A DNA stretch of 64,000 nt from positions 43,239,616-43,303,615 of the forward strand of contig CM055901.1 of the NCBI GenBank assembly GCA_029582155.1, read 5' to 3'. The translations under genes and the position numbers were made by a program. Below the pieces are notes generated by a model. The model saw nothing but the letters and a program-made list of their open reading frames with translations. It searched no databases and was not told the origin of the DNA. Below, piece after piece: positions 51,801 to 59,065 of this stretch. Source of the DNA: Panopea generosa (taxonomy: Eukaryota; Mollusca; Bivalvia; Adapedonta; Hiatellidae). Each line of letters opens with the position of its first letter. Position 1 is the stretch's first letter.

Positions 51801-54800
51801 AATGATATTGAAATGACTTGTCCCATTTCACTATACATATTCCATTGAATGATATTGAAATGACTCCTCCAATACCACTGTACTTATTCCATTTAATGAT
51901 ATTGAAATGACGTGTCCCATTCCACTATACTTATTCCATTTAATTATATTGAAATGACGTGTCCCATTCTAATATTCTTATTCCATCTAATGATATTGAA
52001 ATGACATGTCCCATTCCAATATACTTGTTCCATTGAAATATATTGAAATTCCACTATACTTATTCTATTTAATGATATTGAAATGATTCGTACCATTCCA
52101 CTACACCTATTCCATTTAATGATATTGAAATGGCTCGTCCCATTCCACTGCACTTATTCTATTTTATTATATTGAAATGACTCGTCCCATTCCTCTATAC
52201 TTATTCCATTTAATGATATTGAAATGGCTCGTCCCATTCCACTAACTTTATTCCATTTAATGATATTGAAATTCCACTATACTTATTCCATTTAATGATA
52301 TTGAAATGATTCGTACCATTCAACAACACCTTTTCCATTTAAGGATATTAAAATGACCCGTCCCATTCCACTGTACTTATTCAATTTTATTATATTGAAA
52401 TGACTTGTCCCATTCCACTATACTTATTCCATTAAATGATATTGAAATGGCTCGTCCCATTCCACTAACCTTATTCCATTTAATGATATTGAAATGGCAT
52501 GTCCCATCCCACTACATTTATTCCATTTAATGATATTGAATGACTCGTCCCATTCCACTATACTTATTCCATTAAAATATATTGAAATGAGGTTTCCCAT
52601 TCCACTACACTTATTCCATTGAATGATATTGAAATGACGTGTCCCATTCCACTATACTTATTCCATTGAAAGATATTGAAATGACTTTTCCCATTCCACT
52701 ACACTTATTCCATTCAATGATATTGAAATGACATGTCCCATCCCACTACATTTATTCCATTTAATGATATTGAAATGGCTCGTCACATTCCACTAGCCTT
52801 ATTCCATTTAATGATATTGAAATGACATGTCCCATCCCACTACATTTATTCCATTAAATGATATTGAAATGGCTCGTCCCATTCCACTAACCTTATTCCA
52901 TTTAATGATGTTGAAATGACTCGTCCCATTCCACTATACTTATTCCATTTAATGGTATTGAAATTGTTCGTCCCATTCCACTAACCTTATTCCATTTAAT
53001 GATATTGAAAAGACATGTCCCATCCCACTACATTTATTCCTTTTAATGATATTGAATGACTCGTCCCATTCCACTATACTTATTCCATTAAATGATATTG
53101 AAATGACGTTTCCCATTTCACTACACTTATTTCATTGAATGATATTGAAATGACGTGTCCCATTCCACTACACTCGTTCCATTTAAAGATATTGAAATTC
53201 CACTTTGCTTATTCCATTTAATTATATTAAAATGACTCGTCCCATTCCACTATACTTATTCCATTTAATGATATTGAAATGACGCGTCCCATTCAAATAT
53301 ATTTATTCCATTTAATGGCATTTAAATGACGTGTCCCAGTCCATTTTACTTATTCTATTTAATGATATTGAAATGGCGCGTCCCATTCCACTACACTTAT
53401 TCCATTTAATGACATTTAAATGACGCTTCCCAGTCCACTTTACTTATTCTATTTAATGGCGTGCAAATGAAACGTCCTATTCCGCTTTACTTATTCTATT
53501 TAAGGATATACAAATGAAACGTTCATGCTCATGACAATTTATTTGTTTTTTGCCATGTGATGTATGATGTCATTTTCAGCCCGCCTTCAACGTTCTTGTC
53601 CAGCACTTAATACAGCCGATATAAACTGTGCATTAGTGAAATAAGTTTAGACAAAATTTGAAAATCAAGGCAATCATTTTAGATCAAATTAGCTTGAACA
53701 CTACCCGATCAAACTGCCTTGTATTTTAAATTTTGTATTAACTTATTTCGTTAAAATACAGTTTATGCTAGTTTTCTTTTTATGTTTTGAAACACTTCTG
53801 AAAATGAAAATGTCCTTAAAACCAAGTTTTTCTAATTATGTTGAAATCATGTTTCTGCACTTTTTGATTAAGCATGCAAGACGTAACTTGGTGTAATTCG
53901 AATAAAGTAAAAATAACAGATGCATCTGGAGCTAGAGCATTTAATTTTTATCCTGATTGATTCAAGAAAAAAATATAAATGCCTTAGAATAAGTAATATT
54001 TCAGAAGATACTTTGTGTATTGTTAAACCATACTTTGTGTGTTGTCAGGCGATACTTTGTGTATTGTCAGACCATACTTTGTGTATTGTCAACCATACTT
54101 TGTGTATTGTCAGACCATACTTTGTGTATTGTCAGCCGATACTTTATGTATTGTCAGACCATACTTTGTGTATTGTCAGATCATACTTTGTGTATTGTCA
54201 GACGATACTTTGTGTATTGTCAGACCATACTTTGAATGTTGTCAGGCAATACTTTGTGTATTGTCAGACCATACGTTGTGTATTGTCAGATGATACTTTG
54301 TGTATTGTCAGGCGATACTTTGTGTATTGTCAGACCATACTTTGTGTATTGTCAACCATACTTTGTGTATTGTCAGACCATACTTTGTGTATTGTCAGGC
54401 GATACTTTATGTATTGTCAGACCATACTTTGTGTATTGTCAGACAATACTTTGTGTATTGTCAGATCATACTTTGTGTATTGCCAGACGATACTTTGTGT
54501 ATTGTCAGACCATACTTTGAATGTTGTCAGGCAATACTTTGTGTATTGTCAGACCATACTTTGTGTATTGTCAGACGATACTTTGTGTATTGTCAGACCA
54601 TACTTTGTGTATTGTCAGACCATACTTTGTGTATTGTCAGACCATACTTTGTGTATTGTCAGACGATACTTTGTGTATTGTCAGACCATACTTTGTTAAG
54701 AACATGTTCCTTAACAATAAACGACCTCTTCACAGCGGAAACGAAGGCGCCTTGTACATTTGTAGCAATTATTAGATATAATTTCCTAAAATGTAATTTT

Positions 54801-57800
54801 ATTATCAATTGCATTAATGTAAGTACCACACCATTTTTACCAAAGACTGTCGTGTGTGGTTTAGAAAAAAACATAGATATATATCTTAATTACAAGTTCT
54901 ATTATCCTAACAACCATTTTATTATTTTTCTATAACGGCTGGACATTATTTAGCCATATTTTATTAGTGGATGACATACATGGATCTGAGTATATCTGTC
55001 CTTCAGCAAGTCAATGACAAACACATTCCCTGTGCGTCTATACATCTGAGTATACATCTGAGTATATCTGTCCTCCAGCAAGTCAATGACAAACACATTC
55101 GCTGTGCGTCTGTTCATTTGCGTAAAGATGTCCTTCAGCAAGTCAATGACAAACACATTCCCTGTGCGTCTCTACATCTAAGTATATATGTCCTTCAGCA
55201 AGTCACCCTGTGCGTCTGTACATCTGCGTATATATGTCCTTCAGCAAGTCAATGACAAACACATTCCCTGTGTGTCTCTACATCTGAGTATATCTGTCCT
55301 TCAGCAAGTCAATAACAAACACATTCCTGTGCGTCTCTACATCTGCGTATGCATGTCCTCCAGCAAGTCAATGACAAACACATTCCCTGTGCGAGTATAT
55401 CTGTCCTTCAGCAAGTCAATGACAAACACATTCCCTGTGCGTCTGTACATTTACGTATATATGTCCTTCAACAAGTCAATGACAAACATATTCCCTGTGC
55501 GTCTCTATATCTGAGTATATCTGTCCTTCAGCAAGTCAATGACAAACACATTCCCTGTGCGTCTCTACATCTGAGTATATCTGTCTTTCAGCAAGTCAAT
55601 GACAAACATATTCCCTGTGAGTCTCTACATCTAAGTATATCTGTCCTTCAGCAAGTCAATGACAAACACATTCCCTGTGCGTCTCTACATCTGAGTATAT
55701 CTGTCCTTCGGCAAGTCAATGACAAACACATTCCCTGTGAGTCTCTACATCTAAGTATATCTGTCCTTCGGCAAGTCAATGACAAACACATTCCCTGTGC
55801 GTCTCTACATCTGAGTATATCTGTCCTTCGGCAAGTCAATAACAAACACATTCTTGTGTGTCTGTACATATGAGTATATCTGTCTTTCAGCAAGTCAATA
55901 ACAAACACATTCCTGTGCGTCTGTACATCTGTGTGTGTATGTCCTTCAACAAGTCAATGACAAACACATTCCCTGTGCGTCTCTACGTCTGAGTATATCT
56001 GTCCTTCAGCAAGTCAATGACAAACATATTCCCTGTGCGTCTCTACATCTGAGTATATCTGTCCTTCAGCAAGTCAATGACAAACACATTCCCTGTGCGT
56101 CTGTACATCTGCGTATATATGTCCTTCAGCAAGTCAATAACAAACACATTCCTGTGCGTCTGTACATCTGCGTATATCTGTCCTTCAACAAGTCAATGAC
56201 AAACACATTCCCTGTGCGTCTCTACATCTGAGTTTATCTGTCCTTCAGCAAGTCAATGACAAACACATTTCCTATGCGTCTCTACATCTGAGTATATCTG
56301 TCCTTCAGCAAGTCAATGACAAACACATTCCCTGTGCGTCTGTACATTTGCGTATATATGTCCTTCAACAAGTCAATGACAAACACATTCCCTGTGAGTC
56401 TCTACATCTGAGTATATCTGTCCTTCAGCAAGTCAATGACAAACACATTCCCTGTGCGTCTCTACATCTGAGTATATCTGTCTTTCAGCAAGTCAATAAC
56501 AAACACATTTCTGTGCGTCTGTACATCTGCGTAGTTATGTCCTTCAGCAAGTCAACGACAAACACATTCCCTGTGCGTCTTTACATCTGAGTATATCTGT
56601 CCTTCAGCAAGTCAACGACAAACAAATTCCTTGTGCGTCTCTACATCTGAATATATCTGTCCATCAGAAAGTCAATGACAAACACATTCCCTGTGAGTCT
56701 CTACATATGCGAATATATGTCTTTCAACAAGTCAATGACAAACACATTCCCTGTGCGTCTCAATAAATCAATTAATCAATCAATCAATCAGCTTATATTT
56801 GAGAGTACGCATATTTAGATAAGTATATTCTTTATAGTCTTGCTTACATATAAAAACATTGTACAGTCACAGTCACAATAAATAATAAACACCCACTCAA
56901 TGAAATGCTAAAATGCTCGTCTTAACAGACGCCTCACAGTTGTATATTAGTAGGTTAATACAGTAATCACTTTTAAAAAAGAAACACGCACACAAATGTT
57001 ATGTTTGGCGGTGAGCGCATTACAACTCCATAATGATAAAAGAAAGTGTGGGAGTTTGTAACCGTACACTCCTGATGATGGGTGATTACTTTCTAAGGAG
57101 GTTTCATTGCGCTCAAGTGATTTCAGTTAAAATCATGCCAACTTTGATCAAATTATATAGACGTTCATTTTACACACAACAAAAAACGTATCGACAAACG
57201 CCGAGCATAACAAATAAACCAATAACGTCAACATTTATAAATGAACACGCATGAGTGTATCGACATAGGTTATTCTGTGGCCGAGATCATAAAGCTAGGG
57301 CGGCTTATCAAAAATAAAGGTAATGAGACATTTTTGGTAAAAAGAAAATTCATACATCAAATGTTGTACAATATAAGAGTTAAATATTGCTCGTTCCCTC
57401 ATAAATATTAGATACATTGACTTAAAATATCTCGTTCGTGCATTATGCTCCATGTTCTGATGGCAAGCCGTGAAACTGATACCACCAGTGATGTTGTGTT
57501 GAATATCATAACCTGCCACGTCGTAGATTGTTTGATTGTTTCTACAAACTACTCTGTTTTTTGTCAATCCTCGATCTCCGCTTAAATTTGTATTAAAGGG
57601 ACACTTGGCAATTTGATAAATTTTGACTTGTTGATAACATTATCTCTAATAATATCGAAGTAATGTATCCGAGATCATATACTGGTGGAATTTCCCATAA
57701 GTTGTTTTCATCAGTTAATATAAAATAAAGATCTAATGAAATATCAAGATGTAGTTATTTAATTATTTTAATCACATATTCATAAGTAGCATTCAAGCGG

Positions 57801-59065
57801 CGCCACTAGTTTTGTAAACATTTTTTAAACATGAAATTACAAATATAGTCAAGCCTATATAAGCAGTCACCTCTATTCAGCAGCCACTTGTCTTAAGCAG
57901 TCACATTTACTTTTTCCCATTTTCATGTTTTTAGAGCAAATTAACCTGTATTAAGAAAGAATCTGTCTTAAAAAGTCACTTCTGCTCCTTCCCTTGACTG
58001 GCTGCTTAAGACAGGTTCGGCTGTACTTGTACTCTTCATTTAATTATATGTTCATATGTGTATATGTCCATATGTGATATGTGTATATGTCTATATGTGT
58101 ATATGTGATATGTGTTTATGTGTATATGTATATATGTGATATGTGTATATGTACATACGTGTAAAACTTGATGCGTGAACATGAGTGGAATTTTGTCGAG
58201 TGCCTTTTTAAAGGTTGTTAATGGTGTATGTACCACGTGTCTCAAAGTAATGCATTTAATAAATATTGTTTGGTGTTTCTGTTTCTCTAGAAAAAGTCAG
58301 TCTTCATATCACATTTGTTTGTGTTACAATGAATTTTATATAATGTCAACATTTCTTGAATATAACAAAACAGACAGGGCATGTAAAGGGAAATATATAT
58401 TACATAGAATAAAAAATTAAACGAATAAAAACGAGAACATACATTAAAAGAGGGATACAGACAAAATATGGAAATGAGGGAGAATAGGTAGGATAGATCT
58501 ATGATATAAAAATAGATTAAAAGGAAAGGAAACAAAAAATAATAAAATGAAAATATTTTTAGAAAAAATGATTGTAGATAGGACGCTTACGTTGATCACA
58601 CAAAGTACCAGACCAACCGGCAATACATCCACCATAGCAAGTACCGTCTACGTCACATCCGGCACGACAGTGTGGACCACACGAAGGCTGGGTAAAACAC
58701 ACACCCGCCTTGCAATCATCTGAAAAATGAGTGTCAACATTATGTATTAAAGTGGCAAAACCAGTAACTGAAGATATTTATTTAATAAAGAAAGAAACAC
58801 CTTGTTTATAAAACATTTTCGTGAATTTGTATGGTATTCGGTGCATATGTAACAGCTTTACACTTGAATAAGTTTGTTCAAAAACAATAGAATTTTGTAC
58901 CAGATATGATCAAGATAGTCATAATTTATGCTAAATATTACAAATATTACAGTTATTATTGACAAGTAGCTATGCAGCTGTATCAATACTGACATTCCTA
59001 CCTAGCTGACCTCCAACACACGACGGCGAGAGGTGAATGATTTTGAAGCAGAGCCGTAGACCGTT
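32468..59065 (-). CDS. Gene B: MEGF/Tie-like receptor tyrosine kinase, 17 exons, 5' end missing
   Basis: A single-pass cell-surface receptor that should phosphorylate tyrosines on itself and on substrates after extracellular binding; its ligand is unknown. Seventeen exons give 725 residues with matching phases and a final TAG at 32468. Layout of the visible protein: residues 1-21 end of an unrecognised N-terminal region; 22-342 seven cysteine-rich EGF-like repeats, one exon each, all phase 1-1; 364-388 transmembrane helix followed by RPRR; kinase from about 430, with glycine loop GTGQFGQV (439-446), catalytic K464, likely alpha-C E481, HRDLAARN (569-576), DFG (589-591) and a single activation-loop tyrosine Y599. 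The C-lobe string GGTPYHGM and the WLALES motif resemble Tie receptors, but no Ig or FN3 domain is visible. Signal peptide and start codon are probably beyond 64000. An alternative label is a MEGF10-like ectodomain fused to a generic RTK. The RTK call is near certain; the subfamily is inferred. Confidence 0.95.
32601..32784. mobile_element. MITE family 1, copy 2
   Basis: ACAGTCAAACCTGTATTAGC start and TAAGACGGGTTTGACTG end. The interior matches copies 3 and 4, including CTTCCCTTGACTGGCTGC-like sequence. Lies in the last intron of gene B. Confidence 0.85.
33357..33456 (-). CDS. Gene B exon 16: end of kinase domain
   Basis: Residues 674-707, phase 2-0. [18 protein letters not shown] carries the invariant CW and RP of kinase subdomain XI. 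Acceptor ttcatttcag, donor gtaaac. Confidence 0.96.
33935..34100 (+). mobile_element. Possible tRNA-derived SINE
   Basis: B-box-like GGGTTCAATCC near 33973 preceded by a tRNA-like arm. Downstream text near 34150-34210 resembles part of the element at 39435. Intronic in gene B. Confidence 0.4.
34289..34426 (-). CDS. Gene B exon 15: kinase C-lobe
   Basis: Residues 628-674, phase 2-2. [20 protein letters not shown] is kinase subdomain [13 protein letters not shown] follows. Acceptor cttttacag, donor gtgagt. Confidence 0.96.
35243..35313 (-). CDS. Gene B exon 14: activation segment and P+1 loop
   Basis: Residues 605-628, phase 0-2. [10 protein letters not shown] is the tyrosine-kinase P+1 loop, with ALE in place of the usual APE as in Tie-type kinases; then YTAQSDV, completed in the next exon. 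Acceptor catttcag, donor gtaagt. Confidence 0.96.
35624..35737 (-). CDS. Gene B exon 13: catalytic loop and DFG
   Basis: Residues 567-604, phase 0-0. Contains HRDLAARN (catalytic D571, N576), VADFGLSK (DFG 589-591) and the activation-loop tyrosine in DDTYVKTSR (Y599). Acceptor atacttcag, donor gtaagt. The 54-bp satellite begins about 12 bp upstream of the acceptor. Confidence 0.97.
35749..37643. repeat. 54-bp satellite array abutting a kinase exon
   Basis: 35 copies of a 54-bp unit, GATGGAGACGAGAACTATGT then AATACATAATAACTATAGCC then ACAACCCGCAGCTT. Copies are very uniform, differing mainly at three sites (AATACA/ACTACA/AACACA; TAGCC/CATCC; CCCG/CTCG/CCTG). Stop-free on both strands, giving spurious frames of up to about 660 codons. 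It occupies the intron between kinase exons 12 and 13. Confidence 0.99.
38315..38600 (-). mobile_element. tRNA-derived SINE
   Basis: On the minus strand, A-box GGTCTAGGGGTAGAGCG and B-box GGACTCGATCCCC are clear. A roughly 180-bp body follows, ending GGAAGCGACGCTAAACAC and an AAC/AAT-rich tail. Intronic in gene B. Confidence 0.85.
38941..39125 (-). CDS. Gene B exon 12: kinase hinge, insert and alpha-E
   Basis: Residues 505-566, phase 1-0. [18 protein letters not shown] is the hinge and alpha-D region, followed by a short basic kinase insert (SRKKKQK) and the alpha-E helix ending [11 protein letters not shown]. Acceptor cttattccag, donor gtaaat. The downstream intron contains the 54-bp satellite. 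Confidence 0.95.
39435..39650 (-). mobile_element. tRNA-derived SINE
   Basis: Minus-strand B-box TAGGTTCGAGTCCATC near 39584 with a tRNA-like arm just before it and a degenerate A-box. The body ends GAGGTCTTCCTCCACTAATA. Confidence 0.6.
39863..39973 (-). CDS. Gene B exon 11: kinase alpha-C helix
   Basis: Residues 468-504, phase 1-1. [18 protein letters not shown] supplies the alpha-C glutamate (likely E481) that pairs with K464, followed by the beta-4 strand. The donor lies inside a run of five G. Phase forces the exon to end at 39863, restoring GG between this exon and the next. Confidence 0.95.
40168..40357 (-). CDS. Gene B exon 10: juxtamembrane and kinase glycine-rich loop
   Basis: Residues 405-467, phase 0-1. 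Contains HVYEQV (possible phosphotyrosine site Y416), the WEI start typical of RTK domains, the ATP-binding loop GTGQFGQV (439-446) and the catalytic lysine in VAVKSLK (K464). The acceptor tatatttaag is the only usable one: a TAA lies in frame just upstream. Confidence 0.95.
41391..41575 (-). CDS. Gene B exon 9: transmembrane and juxtamembrane exon
   Basis: Residues 343-404, phase 1-0. An acidic stem rich in E, D and K is followed by about 25 hydrophobic residues starting [14 protein letters not shown] (364-388). The stop-transfer RPRR then places the downstream kinase in the cytosol. Acceptor atattttag, donor gtaagt. Confidence 0.95.
41716..41895. mobile_element. MITE family 1, copy 3
   Basis: TACAGTCAGACCTGTGTTAA start and TTAAGGTTTGGCTGTA end, flanked by TA. 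Intronic, between the transmembrane exon and EGF repeat 7. Confidence 0.85.
42081..42230 (-). CDS. Gene B exon 8: EGF-like repeat 7
   Basis: Residues 293-342, phase 1-1. [17 protein letters not shown] start and [14 protein letters not shown] end, then a basic QRKSK stretch leading to the juxtamembrane exon. An NTT sequon is present. Acceptor cttttacag, donor gtaata. Confidence 0.95.
42285..43232. repeat. ATT/ATC trinucleotide microsatellite, ~950 bp
   Basis: Long imperfect tract of TTA, TCA and CAT triplets with an uninterrupted run of CAT triplets near 42385-42446. Lies in the intron between EGF repeats 6 and 7. Open frames here are low-complexity artefacts. Confidence 0.98.
43688..43822 (-). 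CDS. Gene B exon 7: EGF-like repeat 6
   Basis: Residues 248-292, phase 1-1. [17 protein letters not shown] start and [14 protein letters not shown] end. Acceptor attttcag, donor gtaggt. Confidence 0.95.
44100..44234 (-). CDS. Gene B exon 6: EGF-like repeat 5
   Basis: Residues 203-247, phase 1-1. [17 protein letters not shown] start and [14 protein letters not shown] end. Donor gtaagt is strong; the acceptor gattag is weaker but the only one that keeps frame. Confidence 0.93.
44405..44635 (-). mobile_element. tRNA-derived SINE, well preserved
   Basis: The minus-strand head GGGCAAGTTTAGCTCAGTCG contains a near-consensus A-box; GTGAGTTCTAATCC is the B-box. The body contains GATAAGGTGTGTCTAGTATT and GGTTAACC, shared with the element at 30190. 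Intronic in gene B. Confidence 0.88.
45218..45355 (-). CDS. Gene B exon 5: EGF-like repeat 4
   Basis: Residues 157-202, phase 1-1. [17 protein letters not shown] start and [14 protein letters not shown] end. Acceptor attttttag, donor gtacgt. An NMT sequon lies just after the first cysteine. Confidence 0.95.
45385..45790. repeat. Dispersed bivalve-type repeat
   Basis: Contains TTAACTCACCTGAGC, GCGAGCTTTTGTGATCGCCA and TTCACCAAATTTGG. This combination is one I associate with a very common dispersed repeat of bivalve genomes. From memory, not searched. Intronic. Confidence 0.6.
46556..46693 (-). CDS. Gene B exon 4: EGF-like repeat 3
   Basis: Residues 111-156, phase 1-1. [14 protein letters not shown] start and [14 protein letters not shown] end. 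Acceptor attgtag, donor gtaaaa. Same 138-bp length as exons 3 and 5, so these repeats probably arose by exon duplication. Confidence 0.95.
46978..47115 (-). CDS. Gene B exon 3: EGF-like repeat 2
   Basis: Residues 65-110, phase 1-1. The [17 protein letters not shown] start and the [15 protein letters not shown] end give eight cysteines in the spacing of laminin/MEGF-type EGF modules. Acceptor tttacaaaag, donor gtaaga. Confidence 0.95.
47259..53516. repeat. 46-47 bp satellite array, ~6.2 kb
   Basis: About 134 copies of a 46-47 bp unit: ATGACTCGTCCCATTCCACT, AACCTTATTCCATTTAATGA, TATTGAA. The left part is dominated by CTCGTCCC and AACCTT variants; the right part by CATGTCC, TATACTT and CTACATT variants. 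Nested higher-order repeats occur near 48.1-49.5 kb and 51.0-51.9 kb. Lies inside the intron between EGF exons 2 and 3. Confidence 0.99.
53621..53766. mobile_element. MITE-like inverted repeat element, 146 bp
   Basis: ATAAACTGT start and ACAGTTTAT end. About 50 bp at each end is imperfectly inverted, including GAAATAAGTT and ACAAAATTT blocks and CAAGGCA near the inner edges. It sits between two satellite arrays. Confidence 0.75.
54006..54696. repeat. 22-bp satellite array
   Basis: About 31 copies of ACCATACTTTGTGTATTG plus TCAG, with ACC/GCG/ACG/ATC variants at the unit start. A 22-bp period shifts frame each copy, so all three plus-strand frames stay open and show the same 22-residue repeat; this is not evidence of coding. 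Confidence 0.98.
54976..56762. repeat. 60-bp satellite array
   Basis: About 30 copies of a 60-bp unit: GTCTCTACATCTGAGTATAT, CTGTCCTTCAGCAAGTCAAT, GACAAACACATTCCCTGTGC. Variants have GTCTGTACATTTGCG and a one-base-shorter ACATTCCTGTGC. A short ATCA microsatellite follows at 56764-56790. In the same gene B intron as the 46-47 bp and 22-bp arrays. Confidence 0.98.
56795..57840. other. Intronic stretch, nothing recognised
   Basis: Part of the 11.5-kb gene B intron between the 60-bp array and MITE copy 4. Short open frames on both strands show no domain or splice support. Confidence 0.5.
57844..58025. mobile_element. MITE family 1, copy 4
   Basis: TAGTCAAGCCTATATAAGCA start and CTTAAGACAGGTTCGGCTGTA-like end. 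The interior closely matches copy 3. Immediately followed by a TATGTG-rich low-complexity tract (58046-58160). Confidence 0.85.
58046..58160. repeat. TATGTG-type low-complexity tract
   Basis: Irregular ATATGTGTATATGTGATATG repeats. Plain microsatellite. Confidence 0.9.
58591..58719 (-). CDS. Gene B exon 2: EGF-like repeat 1
   Basis: Acceptor atttttcag and donor gtaagc; phase 1-1, residues 22-64. Cysteine-rich with the [14 protein letters not shown] ending typical of MEGF/laminin-type EGF modules. It is slightly shorter and more divergent than the other six. It is separated from repeat 2 by an 11.5-kb intron holding three satellite arrays, yet it joins exon 3 in frame (CDQ-P-CPDYYYG). Confidence 0.9.
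59002..59065 (-). CDS. Gene B exon 1 (first visible): ectodomain segment before the EGF repeats
   Basis: Flanked by acceptor ctattgcag and donor gtagga, phase 0 to 1. Encodes 21 residues, [20 protein letters not shown] then L, with two cysteines. It joins in frame to the first EGF-like exon, giving GGQLDDCKAG across the junction. It looks like the end of an N-terminal domain whose remainder I could not find between 59066 and 64000. Confidence 0.7.

Noticed and set aside
53920..54935. [20 protein letters not shown] repeat frames, resembling a cysteine-rich membrane protein
   Set aside because: A 22-bp repeat read in three rotating frames. The same peptide appears in all plus frames.
54971..56590. 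[19 protein letters not shown] repeat frames
   Set aside because: 60-bp satellite artefact with one-base indels breaking the frame.
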